From the NCBI GenBank assembly GCA_037043455.1, contig JAWPHD010005106.1, positions 106,597 to 170,596 on the forward strand: a stretch of 64,000 nucleotides of DNA. Reading direction: 5' to 3'. The DNA comes from Cyrtodaria siliqua. Lineage: Eukaryota > Mollusca > Bivalvia > Adapedonta > Hiatellidae. The position numbers were made by a program, and so were the translations under genes. Below are positions 22,261-36,383 of the stretch, piece by piece (within the stretch, counting starts at the first letter, position 1; the number at the start of each line of letters is the position of its first letter). The notes below the pieces were generated by a model. That model saw only the letters and a list, made by a program, of their open reading frames with translations, had not been told where the DNA came from and searched no databases.

Positions 22261-23070
22261 GATCAACATCTAGTTGTTTTTGTGGCTCTTTTTCAGCGAT
22301 GAGTTTGGAAGCACTACTTACACAATTACAGATTAGTTACCGCATGATGAGTTTGAAAGAACACATTTACACAATTACAGAATAGTTACTGTGTGATGAG
22401 TTTGAAACACTACTTTACACAATTGCAGATTAGTTACTGCGTGATGAGATTGAAAGAACACATTTACACAATTACAGAATAGTAACTGTGTGATGAGTTT
22501 GGAAGCACTACTTTACACAATTACAGATTAGTTACCGCGTGATGAGTTTGAAAGAACACATTTACACAATTACAGAATAGTTACTGTGTGATGAGTTTGG
22601 AAGCACTACTTTACACAATTACAGATTAGTTTCTGCGTAATGAGTTTGGAAGCACTGCTTTACACAATTACAGATTAGTTACTGTGTGATGAGTTTGGAA
22701 GCACTACTTTATACAATTACAGATTATTTACCTCATGATGAGTTTGGAAGCACTACTTTACACAATTACAGATTAGTTATCGCGTGATGAGTTTGAAAGA
22801 ACACATTTACACAATTACAGACTAGTTACTGTGTGATGAGTTTGGAAGCACTACTTTACACAATTACAGATTAGTTACCGCGTGATGAGTTTGAAAGAAC
22901 ACATTTACACAATTACAGACTAGTTACTGTGTGATGAGTTTGAAACACTACTTTACACAATTGCAGATTATTTACCACGTGATGAGTTTGGAAGCACTAC
23001 TTTACACAATTACAGATTAGTTTCTGCGTAATGAGTTTGGAAGCACTGCTTTACACAATTACAGATTAGT

Positions 23071-25225
23071 TATAACGTGATGAGTTTGGAAGCACTACTT
23101 TACACAATTACAGATTAGTTTCCGCGTGATGAGTTTGGAAGCACTATTTTCCATAATAACAGATTAGTTACAGTGTGATGAGTTTGAAAGAACACATTTA
23201 CACAATTACAGACTAGTTACTGTGTGATGAGTTTGGAAGCACTACTTTACACAATTACAGATTAGTTTCCACGTGATGAGTTTGGACGCACTACTTTACA
23301 CAATTACAGATTATTTACCACGTGATGAGTTTGGAAGCACTATTTTACACAATTACAGATTAATTACCACGTGATGAGTTTGGAAGCACTACTTTATACA
23401 ATTACAGATTATTAACCACGTGATGAGTTTGGAAGCACTACTTTATACAATTACAGATTAGTTACCTAGTGATACGTTTGGAAGCACTACTTTACACAAT
23501 TACAGATTATTTACCACGTGATGAGTTTGGAAGCACTACTTTATACAATTACAGATTAGTTACCTAGTGATAAGTTTGGAAGCACTACTTTACACAATTA
23601 CAGATTATTAACCACGTGATGAGTTTGGAAGCACTACTTTATACAATTACAGATTATTTATCACGTGATGAGTTTGGAAGCACTACTTTACACAATTACA
23701 GATTAGTTACTGTGTGATGAGTTTGGAAGCACTACTTTACACAATTACAGATTAGTTACCACGTGATGAGTTTGGAAGCACTCCTTTACACAATTACAGA
23801 TTATTTACCACGTGGTGAGTTTGGAAGCACTACTTGATACAATTACAGATTATTAACCACGTGATGAGTTTGGAAGCACTACTTGATACAATTACAGATT
23901 ATTAACCACGTGATGAGTTTGGAAGCACTACTTTATACAATTACAGATTAGTTACCACGTGATGAGTTTGGAAGCACTACTTTATACAATTACAGATTAG
24001 TTACCACGTGATGAGTTTGGAAGCACTACTTTATACAATTACAGATTAGTTACCACGTGATGAGTTTGGAGCACTACTTTATACAATTACAGATTAGTTA
24101 CCATGTGATGAGTTTGAAAGCACTACTTTACACAATTACAGATTAGTTATAACGTGATGAGTTTGGAAGCACTACTTTACACAATTACAGATTAGTTTCC
24201 GCGTGATGAGTTTGGAAGCACTATTTTCCATAATAACAGATTAGTTACAGTGTGATGAGTTTGAAAGAACACATTTACACAATTACAGACTAGTTACTGT
24301 GTGATGAGTTTGGAAGCACTACTTTACACAATTACAGATTAGTTTCCACGTGATGAGTTTGGACGCACTACTTTACACAATTACAGATTATTTACCACGT
24401 TATGAGTTTGGAAGCACTACTTTACACAATTACAGATTAATTACCACGTGATGAGTTTGGAAGCACTACTTTATACAATTACAGATTATTAACCACGTGA
24501 TGAGTTTGGAAGCACTACTTTATACAATTACAGATTAGTTACCTAGTGATAAGTTTGGAAGCACTACTTTACACAATTACAGATTATTTACCACGTGATG
24601 AGTTTGGAAGCACTACTTTATACAATTACAGATTAGTTACCTAGTGATAAGTTTGGAAGCACTACTTTACACAATTACAGATTATTAACCACGTGATGAG
24701 TTTGGAAGCACTACTTTATACAATTACAGATTATTTATCACGTGATGAGTTTGGAAGCACTACTTTACACAATTACAGATTAGTTACTGTGTGATGAGTT
24801 TGGAAGCACTACTTTACACAATTACAGATTAGTTACCACGTGATGAGTTTGGAAGCACTCCTTTACACAATTACAGATTATTTACCACGTGGTGAGTTTG
24901 GAAGCACAATTTGATACAATTACAGATTATTAACCACGTGATGAGTTTGGAAGCACTACTTGATACAATTACAGATTATTAACCACGTGATGAGTTTGGA
25001 AGCACTACTTTATACAATTACAGATTAGTTACCACGTGATGAGTTTGGAAGCACTACTTTATACAATTACAGATTAGTTACCACGTGATGAGTTTGGAAG
25101 CACTACTTTATACAATTACAGAATAGTTACCACGTGATGAGTTTGGAGCACTACTTTATACAATTACAGATTAGTTACCATGTGATGAGTTTGAAAGCAC
25201 TACTTTACACAATTACAGATTATTT
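23071..25225. repeat. Higher-order duplication within the satellite, ~1,077-bp unit
   Basis: The marker TATAACGTGA occurs at 23,071 and 24,148. The following succession of variant monomers (TTTCCATAATAACAG, GAAAGAACACATTT, GGACGCACTAC, CCTAGTGATAAG) repeats in the same order. The offset 1,077 is 22 monomers less one base. Confidence 0.85.
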
Positions 25226-26457
25226 ACCACGTGATGAGTTTGGAAGCACTACTTTATACAATTACAGATTAGTTACCACGTGATGAGTTTGGAAGCACTA
25301 CTTTACACAATTACAGATTAGTTTCCGCGTAATGAGTTTGGAAGCACTGCTTTACACAATTACAGATTAGTTATAACGTGATGAGTTTGGAAGCACTGCT
25401 TTACACAATTACAGATTAGTTTCCTCATGATGCGTTTGGAAGCACTACTTTATACAATTACAGATAATTTACCACGTGATGAGTTTGGAAGCACTACTTT
25501 ATAAAATTACAGATTAGTTACCACGTGATGAGTTTGGCAGCACTACTTCATACAATTACATATTAGTTACCACGTGATGAGTTTGGAAGCACTACTTTAC
25601 ATAATTACAGATTATTTACCACGTGATGAGTTTGGAAGCACTACTTTATACAATTACAAATTATTTACCACGTGATGAGTTTGGAGCACTACTTTATACA
25701 ATTACAGATTATTTACCACGTGATGAGTTTGGAAGCACTACTTTATACAATTACAGATTAGTTACCACGTGATTAGTTTGGAAGCAATACTTTATACAAT
25801 TACAGATTAGTTACCATGTGATGAGTTTTGAAGCACTACTTTATACAATTACAGATTAGTTACCATGTGATGAGTTTGGAAGCACTACTTTATACAATTA
25901 CAGATTAGTTACCATGTGATGAGTTTGGAAGCACTACTTTATACAATTACAGATTAGTTACTGTGTGATGAGTTTGGAAGCACTACATTATACAATTACA
26001 GATTAGTTACCACGTGATGAGTTTGGAAGCACTACTTTATACAATTACAGATTAGTTACCATGTGATGAGTTTGGAAGCACTACTTTACACAATTACAAA
26101 TTATTTACCACGTGATGATTTTGGAAGCATTACTTTATACAATTACAGATTATTTACCACGTGATGAGTTTGGAAGCACTACTTTATACAATTACAGATT
26201 AGTTACCACGTGATGAGTTTGGAAGCACTACTTTATACAATTACATATTAGTTACCACGTGATGAGTTTGGAAGCACTTCTTTACATAATTACAGATTAT
26301 TTACCACGTGATGAGTTTGGAAGCACTACTTTATACAATTACAGATTATTTACCACGTGATGAGTTTGGAGGCGCTACTTTATACAATTACAGATTAGTT
26401 ACCACGTGATGAGTTTGGAAGCACTACTTTATACAATTACAGATTAGTTACTGTGTG

Positions 26458-29400
26458 ATGAGTTTGGAAGCACTACTTTACACAATTACAGATTATTTAC
26501 CACGTGATGAGTTTGGAAGCACTACTTTATACAATTACAGATTAGTTACCATGTGATGAGTTTGGAAGCACTACTTTACACAATTACAGATTATTTACCA
26601 CGTGATGATTTTGGAAGCATTACTTTATACAATTACAGATTAGGTACCACGTGATGAGTTTGGAGCACTACTTTATACAATTACAGATTAGTTATCATGT
26701 GATGAGTTTGGAAGCACTACTTTATACAATTACAGATTAGTTACTGTGTGATGAGTTTGGAAGCACTACTTTATACAATTACACTTAGTTACTGTGTGAT
26801 GAGTTTGGAAGCACTACTTTATACAATTACATATTAGTTACCACGTGATGAGTTTTGAAGCACTACTTTACACAATTACAAATTATTTACCACTTGATGA
26901 GTTTGGAAGCACTTCTTTATACAATTACAGATTATTTACCACTTGATGAGTTTGGAGCACTACTTTATACAATTACAGATTAGTTACCACGTGATGAGTT
27001 TGGAAGCACTACTTTACATAATTACAGATTAGTTACTGTGTGATTAGTTTGGAAGCACTACTTTACACAATTACAGATTAGTTGCCACGTGATGAGTTCG
27101 GAAGCACTACTTTATACATTTACAGATTAGTTACCACGTGATGAGTTTGGAAGCACTACTTTATACAATTACAGATTAGTTACCACGTGATGAGTTTGGA
27201 AGCACTACTTTACACAATTACAGATTATTTACCACGTGATGAGTTTTGAGCACTACTTTATACAATTACAGATTAGTTACCACGTGATGAGTTTGGAAGC
27301 ACTACTTCATACAATTACAGATTAGTTACCACGTGATGATTTTGGAAGCACTTCTTTATACAATTACAGATTATTTACCACGTGATGAGTTTGGAAGCAC
27401 TACTTTACACAATTACAGATTATTTACCACGTGATGAGTTTGGAAGCACTACTTTACAAAATTACAGATTAGTTACCACGTGATGAGTTTGGAAGCACTA
27501 CTTTACACAATTACACTTAGTTACCACGTGATGAGTTTGGACGCACTACTTTACATAATTACAGATTAGTTACTGTGTGATTAGTTTGGAAGCACTACTT
27601 TACACAATTACAGATTAGTTACCACGTGATGAGTTTGGAAGCACTACTTTATACAATTACAGATTAGTTACCACGTGACGAGTTTGGAAGCACTACTTTA
27701 TACAATTACAGATTAGTTACCACGTGATGAGTTTGGAAGCACTACTTTACACAATTACAGATTATTTACCACGTGATGAGTTTTGAGCACTACTTTATAC
27801 AATTACAGATTAGTTACCACGTGATGAGTTTGGAAGCACTACTTTATACAGTTACAGATTAGTTACCACGTGATGAGTTTGGAAGCACTACTTTATACAA
27901 TTACAGATTATTTACCACGTGATGAGTTTGGAAGCACTACTTTACACAATTACAGATTATTTACCACGTGATGAGTTTGGAAGCACTACTTTACACAATT
28001 ACAGATTATTTATCACGTGATGAGTTTGGAAGCACTACTTTATACAATTACAGATTAGTTATCGCGTGATGAGTTTGAAAGAACACATTTACACAATTAC
28101 AGACTAGTTACTGTGTGATGAGTTTGGAAGCACTACTTTACACAATTACTGATTATTTACCACGTGATGAGTTTGGAAGCGCTCTTTTACACAATTACAG
28201 ATATATTAGTTACTGTGTGATGAGTTTGGAAGAACTCCTTTACACAATTACAGATAAGTTACTGTGTGATCTGTTTGGAAGAACACCTTTACACAATTAC
28301 AAATGAGTTACTGTGTGATGTGTTTGGAAAAACTCCTTTACACAATTACAGATTAGTTACTGTGTGATGTGTTTGGAAGAACACCTTTACACAGTTACAA
28401 ATGAGTTACTGTGTGATGTGTTTGGAAGAACACCTTTACACAATTACAGAATAGTTACTGTGTGATGTGTTTGGAAGAACACCTTTACACAATTACAGAT
28501 TAGTTACTGTGTGATGTGTTTGGAAGAACACTTTTACACAATTACAGAATAGTTACTGTGTGATGAGTTTGGAAGAACTCCTTTACACAATTACAGATTA
28601 GTTACTGTGTGATGTGTTTGGAAGAACACCTTTACACAATTACAAATGAGTTACTGTGTGATGTGTTTGGAAGAACTCCTTTACACAATTACAGATTAGT
28701 TACTGTGTGATGAGTTTGGAAGAACTCCTTTACACAATTACAGATTAGTTACTGTGTGATGTGTTTGGAAGAACACCTTTACACAATTACAGAATAGTTA
28801 CTGTGTGATGTGTTTGGAAGAACACCTTTACACAATTACAGAATAGTTACTGTGTGATGTGTTTGGAAGAACACCTTTACACAATTACAAATGAGTTACT
28901 GTGTGATGTGTTTGGAAGAACTCCTTTACACAATTACAGAATAGTTACTGTGTGATGTGTTTGGAAGAACATCTTTACACAATTATAGATTAGTTACTGT
29001 GTGATGAGTTTGGAAGAACACCTTTACACAATAACAGATTAGTTACTGTGTGATGAGTTTGGAAGAACACCTTTACACAATTACAGATTAGTTACTGTGC
29101 GATGTGTTTGGAAGAACACCTTTACACAATTACAGATTAGTTACTGTGTGATGTGTTTGGAAGAACACCTTTACACAGTTACAGAATAGTTACTGTGTGA
29201 TGTGTTTGGAAGAACACCTTTACACAATTACAGAATAGTTACTGTGTGATGTGTTTGGAAGAACACCTTTACACAATTACAGATTAGTTACTGTGTGATG
29301 TGTTTGGAAGAACACCTTTACACAATTACAGAATTTTTACTGTGTGATGAGTTTGGAAGAACTCCTTTACACAATTACAGATTAGTTACTGTGTGATGAG

Positions 29401-32400
29401 TTTGGAAGCACTACTTTACACAATTACAGATTATTTACCACGTGATGAGTTTGGAAGCACTACTTTATACAATTACAGATTAGTTACCATGTGATGAGTT
29501 TGGAAGCACTACTTTACACAATTACAGATTATTTACCACGTGATGATTTTGGAAGCATTACTTTATACAATTACAGATTAGTTACCACGTGATGAGTTTG
29601 GAGCACTACTTTATACAATTACAGATTAGTTATCATGTGATGAGTTTGGAAGCACTACTTTATACAATTACAGATTAGTTACTGTGTGATGAGTTTGGAA
29701 GCACTACTTTACACAATTACACTGAGTTACTGTGTGATGAGTTTGGAAGCACTACTTTATACAATTACATATTAGTTACCACGTGATGAGTTTTGAAGCA
29801 CTACTTTACACAATTACAAATTATTTACCACTTGATGAGTTTGGAAGCACTTCTTTATACAATTACAGATTATTTACCACTTGATGAGTTTGGAGCACTA
29901 CTTTATACAATTACAGATTAGTTACCACGTGATGAGTTTGGAAGCACTACTTTACATAATTACAGATTAGTTACTGTGTGATTAGTTTGGAAGCACTACT
30001 TTACACAATTACAGATTAGTTGCCACGTGATGAGTTCGGAAGCACTACTTTATACATTTACAGATTAGTTACCACGTGATGAGTTTGGAAGCACTACTTT
30101 ATACAATTACAGATTAGTTACCACGTGATGAGTTTGGAAGCACTACTTTACACAATTACAGATTATTTACCACGTGATGAGTTTTGAGCACTACTTTATA
30201 CAATTACAGATTAGTTACCACGTGATGAGTTTGGAAGCACTACTTCATACAATTACAGATTAGTTACCACGTGATGATTTTGGAAGCACTACTTTATACA
30301 ATTACAGATTATTTACCACGTGATGAGTTTTGAAGCACTACTTTACACAATTACAGATTATTTACCACGTGATGAGTTTGGAAGCACTACTTTACAAAAT
30401 TACAGATTAGTTACAACGTGATGAGTTTGGAAGCACTACTTTACACAATTACACTTAGTTACCACGTGATGAGTTTGGAAGCACTACTTTACATAATTAC
30501 AGATTAGTTACTGTGTGATTAGTTTGGAAGCACTACTTTACACAATTACAGATTAGTTACCACGTGATGAGTTTGGAAGCACTACTTTATACAATTACAG
30601 ATTAGTTACCACGTGACGAGTTTGGAAGCACTACTTTATACAATTACAGATTAGTTACCACGTGATGAGTTTGGAAGCACTACTTTACACAATTACAGAT
30701 TATTTACCACGTGATGAGTTTTGAGCACTACTTTATACAATTACAGATTAGTTACCACGTGATGAGTTTGGAAGCACTACTTTATACAATTACAGATTAG
30801 TTACCACGTGATGAGTTTGGAAGCACTACTTTATACAATTACAGATTATTTACCACGTGATGAGTTTGGAAGCACTACTTTACACAATTACAGATTATTT
30901 ACCACGTGATGAGTTTTGAAGCACTACTTTACACAATTACAGATTATTTATCACGTGATGAGTTTGGAAGCACTACTTTATACAATTACTGATTAGTTAC
31001 CACGTGATGAGTTTGCACGCGCTACTTTACAAAATTACAGATTAGTTACCACGTGATGAGTTTGGAAGCACTACTTTACACAATTATTGATTATTTACCA
31101 CGTGATGAGTTTGGAAGCGCTCTTTTACACAATTACAGATATATTAGTTACTGTGTGATGAGTTTGGAAGAACTCCTTTACACAATTACAGATAAGTTAC
31201 TGTGTGATCTGTTTGGAAGAACACCTTTACACAATTACAAATAAGTTACTGTGTGATGTGTTTGGAAAAACTCCTTTACACAATTACAGATTAGTTACTG
31301 TGTGATGTGTTTGGAAGAACACCTTTACACAGTAACAAATGAGTTACTGTGTGATGTGTTTGGAAGAACACCTTTACACAATTACAGAATAGTTACTGTG
31401 TGATGTGTTTGGAAGAACACCTTTACACAATTACAGATTAGTTACTGTGTGATGTGTTTGGAAGAACACTTGTACACAATTACAGAATAGTTACTGTGTG
31501 ATGAGTTTGGAAGAACTCCTTTACACAATTACAGATTAGTTACTGTGTGATGTGTTTGGAAGAACACCTTTACACAATTACAAATGAGTTACTGTGTGAT
31601 GTGTTTGAAAGAACTCCTTTACACAATTACAGATTATTTACTGTGTGATGTGTTTGGAAGAACACCTTTACACAGTTACAAATGAGTTACTGTGTGATGT
31701 GTTTGGAAGAACACCTTTACACAATTACAGAATAGTTACTATGTGATGAGTTTCGAAGAACACCTTTACACAATTACAGATTAGTTACTGTGTGATGTGT
31801 TTGGAAGAACACCTTTACACAGTTACAGAATAGTTACTGTGTGATGTGTTTGGAAGAACACCTTTACACAATTACAGAATAGTTACTGTGTGATGTGTTT
31901 GGAAGAACACCTTTACACAGTTACAGAATAGTTACTGTGTGATGTGTTTGGAAGAACACCTTTACACAATTACAGAATAGTTACTGTGTAATGAGTTTGG
32001 AAGAACACCTTTACACAATTACAGAATAGTTACTGTGTGATATGTTTGGAAGAACACCTTTACACAGTTACAGATTAGTTACTGTGTGATGAGTTTGGAA
32101 GAACACCTTTACACAATTACAGATTAGTTACTGTGTGATGAGTTTGGAAGAACACCTTTACACAATTACAGATTAGTTACTGTGTGATGAGTTTGGAAGA
32201 ACACCTTTACACAATTACAGATTAGTTACTGTGTGATGAGTTTGGAAGAACACCTTTACACAATTACAGATTAGTTACTGTGTGATGTGTTTGGAAGAAC
32301 TCCTTTACACAATTACAGATTAGTTACTGTGTGATGAGTTTGGAAGAACACCTTTACACAGTTACAGAATAGTTACTGTGTGATGTGTTTGGAAGAACAC

Positions 32401-32790
32401 CTTTACACAATTACAGATTAGTTACTGTGTGATGAGTTTGGAAGAACACCTTTACACAATTACAGATTAGTTACTGTGTGATGAGTTTGGAAGAACACCT
32501 TGACACAATTACAGATTAGTTATTGTGTGATGTGTTTGGAAGAACACCTTTACACAATTATAGATTAGTTACTGTGTGATGAGTTTGGAAGAACACCTTT
32601 ACACAATTATAGATTAGTTACTGTGTGATGAGTTTGGAAGAACACCTTTACATAATTACAGATTAGTTACTGTGTGATGAGTTTGGAAGAACACCTTTAC
32701 ACAATTACAGAGTAGTTACTGTGTGATGAGTTTGGAAGAACACCTTTACACAATTACAGAATAGTTACTGTGTGATGTGTTTGGAAGCAC
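26458..32790. repeat. Higher-order duplication within the satellite, 2,938-bp unit (A block + B block)
   Basis: CGTGATGATTTTGGAAGCAT occurs at 26,601 and 29,539. The frame starting at 28,115 recurs at 31,053; both offsets are 2,938 (60 monomers less two bases). Each unit consists of a class-A stretch followed by a class-B stretch. Confidence 0.85.
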
Positions 32791-33169
32791 TATTTTACAT
32801 AATTACAGAATAGTTACCGAGTGACGAGTTTGGAAGCACTACTTTACATAATTACAGTTTAGTTACTGCGTGGTGAGTTAAAAAGTACTTCGTTACATAA
32901 TTACGGATAGATTACTTATTTCGAAGTTCCAACCCAAATTAGCAATGTAGGGTAATGTTTCTATTCCATTTTTTATTCAAATAAGTTCGAAAAATTGACA
33001 TTTAATACTTTACAGGTATTAACTATCTGTTTATCAAAGGTTATGTTTGTTTATTTTAATTTTGCTACAGAGGCTCCTTAAGTCTGGTATCTACGTTCAT
33101 ATGTCAATCAGTATACTCCTTCGCTGAATAGTCTCGTTTTATATTAATGTCATATTAATGATGCTGACT

Positions 33170-33640
33170 GGTCAAATTTTGACGTTTTTAAAGTTTGGGT
33201 TCCGTCTGTCTGTCATATTCATCATCATTACACAATGATATGTGACAAGTATCATAACTCTGTTGTGCATTTTGTCAGAAGTATTCCGACTTTTATACTT
33301 AGAATTTCAGTTAAAATTGTGAATGAACAGTCATATTCCAAATACCAATTATCAGAAAGCTTTGAAACTTGGCAAATATGTTCATCATCGTTACACAACC
33401 ATAAGTGACAAGCACCATAACTATGTCTGCATTTTATCAGAATTATTGCCCCTATTCGACGTATACTTTTGATCATACTGTTGAATGTACAGTCATATAC
33501 CAAAAACATATTGATAAAAGAACTATGAAACTTGGCTTACATGTTTATCATGTTACAAGGGCCATAACTCTCATGCCTTTTATCAAATCTCTTTTTCATC
33601 TTAGATGTTTGCGAGAACAGTTAGCAATTCGCAATCCGGC
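33170..33640. repeat. Dispersed repeat in ~2 tandem partial copies
   Basis: The words TTACACAA..ATA.GTGACAAG, CATAACTCTG/CATAACTATG, GCATTTT.TCAGAA and AACAGTCATAT recur at a spacing of about 170-190 bp. No protein is supported. Confidence 0.5.
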
Positions 33641-33670
33641 GCTCGCACCAGTATTGGTGCTTCTTGTTGT

Positions 33671-33745
33671 GAGTGTGCGTGTGTGCGTGTGTACGTGCGT
33701 GCATGCGTGCGTGTGTGCGATTGTGCGCGCGTTTGTGTGTGTTGT
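33671..33745. repeat. Degenerate (GT)n microsatellite
   Basis: Alternating purine-pyrimidine run (GTGTGCGTGTGTGCGTGTGT and similar). It has Z-DNA-type composition; frames on either strand are artefacts. Confidence 0.85.
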
Positions 33746-33839
33746 TTTAATTGTGGTTTCATTTGAAAACATAACTGTTTTGTTTTCTGCATCCTATATA
33801 TACGGATATAATACAGGATTTAAGATTTTGCGATAGCAC

Positions 33840-34720
33840 ATTTTAAGCAAATGTTTTTCCACATCATTTGTGACCATTATTTATCAAGATAATAAGGAGT
33901 ATGGGTAACTCTGAGCCAACGTTATCGTTTTGTTATTAAAAATAAGAAACAAAAAAGAATTGTTTTAAAATCGTGGAATACATATTTAAAAGTGCATACC
34001 GAGCTAAATTTATACTAGACCACCATTTCAAAAGTGTTTTGTTTTTTTGGAAACTGTCAAAATAACTCCAAAATGTGCGTAATAGAAAGAATCTTTAATA
34101 TAAAATGCATTTTCATCCTTGTGGCCTATATATATTTTACTTGTTTCTAAAGAAATGACATAACACCTTGTCATATGCAAGTTTTGAAAAAAAGCTGATC
34201 AGTAGAACTTATTGCTTATGCTGAATTAAAGCAGCCATCCCTCCAACAGCAGCCAACGTTTACAACGAATTCACATCGTTTCTAAACGAGGTATATGTAT
34301 TACTTACATATTTTGAGAAATCAAGTTTTACAGACACAATATAAACGGCTTTAACCAGCCAAGCTAAAGCACAAAACTAGAGCGTCGAATTAAGAGTTAC
34401 CAACTCATAATTCATTTAAAGCATATTCAATCACGGATATTCTAAGGGCCCGTGAAGAAACTGTACTTTTAATAGGCACATATGCATTATTATATGACCT
34501 GAACACCTGGATAAAGTTATGGTAATTGGTTCTGCAGTGTAATTTGGGCCGGTATTTGGTGGGTTAGTTTCTTTAACATTTCAGATAAAATAGCCTAGAG
34601 TAATGTGTTGATGAACCGTTAACAGGATGGCGAAACCACTTGACTTTTTGATCGGATTCATGGCAAAAATGTGAAGACGAACCACTCGATTCAGGTAAAA
34701 ATGTTCGCTTCATAACTTTC
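33840..34720. other. No gene recognised
   Basis: The stretch near 34,240-34,560 (TCGTTTCTAAACGAGG, TATTCAATCACGGATATTCTAAG, CATTATTATATGACCTGAACA) resembles 47,640-47,780. A dispersed repeat is therefore likely, but no coding was supported. Confidence 0.45.
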
Positions 34721-34721
34721 T

Positions 34722-34812
34722 TAATAGTTATCGAATAAAATAGTTATCGAATAAAATAGTTGAATAAAATAGTTCTCGAATAAAATAGTTATCGAATAAA
34801 ATAGTTCTCGAA
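34722..34812. repeat. ~19-bp tandem repeat
   Basis: Five imperfect units of AATAGTTATCGAATAAAAT or AATAGTTCTCGAATAAAAT. Confidence 0.85.
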
Positions 34813-34942
34813 TTTGATTCAACTAAAGTGCATATATCCCTACAAAATGAACTCTTTCCTCCGCCGCAAATGGTAATTTGAATTATCTAGTACTTTCTGA
34901 GATTAGCCCTCCCAATATCTTCGAAACGAAATATATATATTT

Positions 34943-35155
34943 GAATGAATGAATGAATGAATGAATGAATGAATGAATGAATGAATGAATGAATGAATGA
35001 ATGAATGAATGAATGAATGAATGAATGAATGAATGAATGAATGAATGAATGAATGAATGAATGAATGAAATGAATGAATGAATGAATGAATGAATGAATG
35101 AATGAATGAATGAATGAATGAATGAATGAATGAATGAATGAATGAATGAATGAAT
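34943..35155. repeat. (GAAT)n microsatellite, ~53 units
   Basis: An almost perfect tetranucleotide array with one frame-shifting extra A near 35,069. The minus-strand frames of FIHS repeats (34,887-35,330) are translations of it. Confidence 0.97.
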
Positions 35156-35898
35156 GGGGTTTTACGGCACGTCGACACATAAATAGGTCATATTGTGCGC
35201 AAAAACCGATGAAAACCGATGAATCATGAAAGAATAAAGTAGTGAATAAAAAATAATGTAAACGTATAAAGATAAAACTATCTACAAATAAGGGATATAT
35301 ATTTGAAATTGTATTTAAAATAAACGACATGAAGAAGGTTGGAAAAACAACCGAAAGCTTACGGAAAAATAAAATATATATATATATATATACATCTTAC
35401 TTTCTGGTGCACTGGGTCACGAGGATTCCGATAAATAAAGACTCTTATTCAACTCCAGACTTTCGGACTTACGTTCTTCGTCAGCGCTAATTATTACAGG
35501 GTATAATATATATATATATGACCATGTACATTTTGGGAGAGCTTATCTCAAAACGTACTGAATGAACCAAATTTGGGTGTATAGAATCATCGGTAGTAAA
35601 GAATATTTTTCTGTTTAAATTCAATTTTCACAGCTCATGTATTTTAGATTATTTTAAAAATGTCCAGGCTTGAAGATATCTCATAAAATTATAAGCATAC
35701 ATTTATGCAGCGGTTTATGTTCTGGTGCATTTTTCCGTACAAAATATATAGCACTAAGCGCAACACCTCTCAGAAAAAAAAAGATTCTTTGCTACCCAAA
35801 TGAATTGCGTTTTTGAAACGAAACATTCATACTGTCACAATCAACGGAGATATAAATATGTGCTGTTATAACAAAAGTCAAAACGTAATGATCAAATA

Positions 35899-36381
35899 CA
35901 CTCAAGTGATATGAAAACGCAACACGGGAATTTTCGCTATATATTGTATATACTGCACACTTAATTGCACATAATATTCCAAAGAAATCCCAAGATGTTT
36001 TTTTTAAAAAAAGTTTCAGTTAACTAGAGAAAGGACACAACTGTGATGTTGTAGACGTTTTAATCACACTACACTTTGTAACAAGAACTTCATCAATGTT
36101 GAAGTTGCTCTTCGAACAATTGAGCTAGTTCAGTACTGTATTTAACGTAAATAGTTTGCAAAATTTTGCATTCTAAGTTTGCTCACATGATTGAGGCAAA
36201 CGCGTACTCTGTGAATAATGAAACATTGCAGGAATACTATTTGCTGTATTATTTGTTGTTTTAGTATTTTTTCCAAAAGGAAAGGTCTTACGTAGCCATG
36301 TACCATTCGATTAAAAGCAGCATATTGTACATACAATATATAGCGGAAATTCCCGTGTTGCGTTTTCATATCACTTGAGTG
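35899..36381. mobile_element. Tc1/mariner-type MITE with ~55-bp TIRs and TA duplication
   Basis: The left end CACTCAAGTGATATGAAAAC and the right end GTTTTCATATCACTTGAGTG are perfect inverted copies at the tips. The arms continue through GCAACACGGGAA and the ATATATTGTA.. block. TA flanks both ends (35,897-35,898; 36,382-36,383). Length is 483 bp. A 75-codon minus-strand frame inside has no catalytic motif that I can see. Confidence 0.85.
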
Positions 36382-36383
36382 TA

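Larger units (their letters stand above)
22297..32915. repeat. Satellite array, ~49-bp monomer, two monomer classes
   Basis: About 215 head-to-tail monomers. Class A reads GATGAGTTTGGAAGCACTAC, then TTTAYACAATTACAGATTAG and TTACCACGT. Class B reads GATGTGTTTGGAAGAACACC, then TTTACACAATTACAGAATAG and TTACTGTGT. Class A dominates 22,980-28,060 and 29,390-31,090. Class B dominates 28,200-29,390 and 31,140-32,790. The first ~700 bp alternate mixed types, and the end decays after ~32,790. Monomers with a one-base deletion (TTTGGAGCAC) are 48 bp. Small open frames such as 28,115-28,306 and 31,053-31,244 are repeat translations, not genes. Confidence 0.97.

Noticed and set aside
28115..31244. Two near-identical 63-codon frames (28,115 and 31,053)
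   Set aside because: They lie in the satellite and are identical only because of the 2,938-bp duplication.
22297..32915. CRISPR array
   Set aside because: The repeated unit is contiguous with no unique spacers, no cas genes are present, and the context is eukaryotic.
33601..33836. Frames across the GT repeat
   Set aside because: Composed mainly of microsatellite-derived Val/Cys or Thr/His/Arg runs.
34887..35330. 147-codon minus-strand frame of FIHS repeats
   Set aside because: Pure translation of the GAAT microsatellite; frame-dependent and without other coding evidence.
36142..36369. Transposase remnant in the 35,899-36,381 MITE
   Set aside because: The 75-codon frame shows neither an HTH nor DDE motif that could be recognised.
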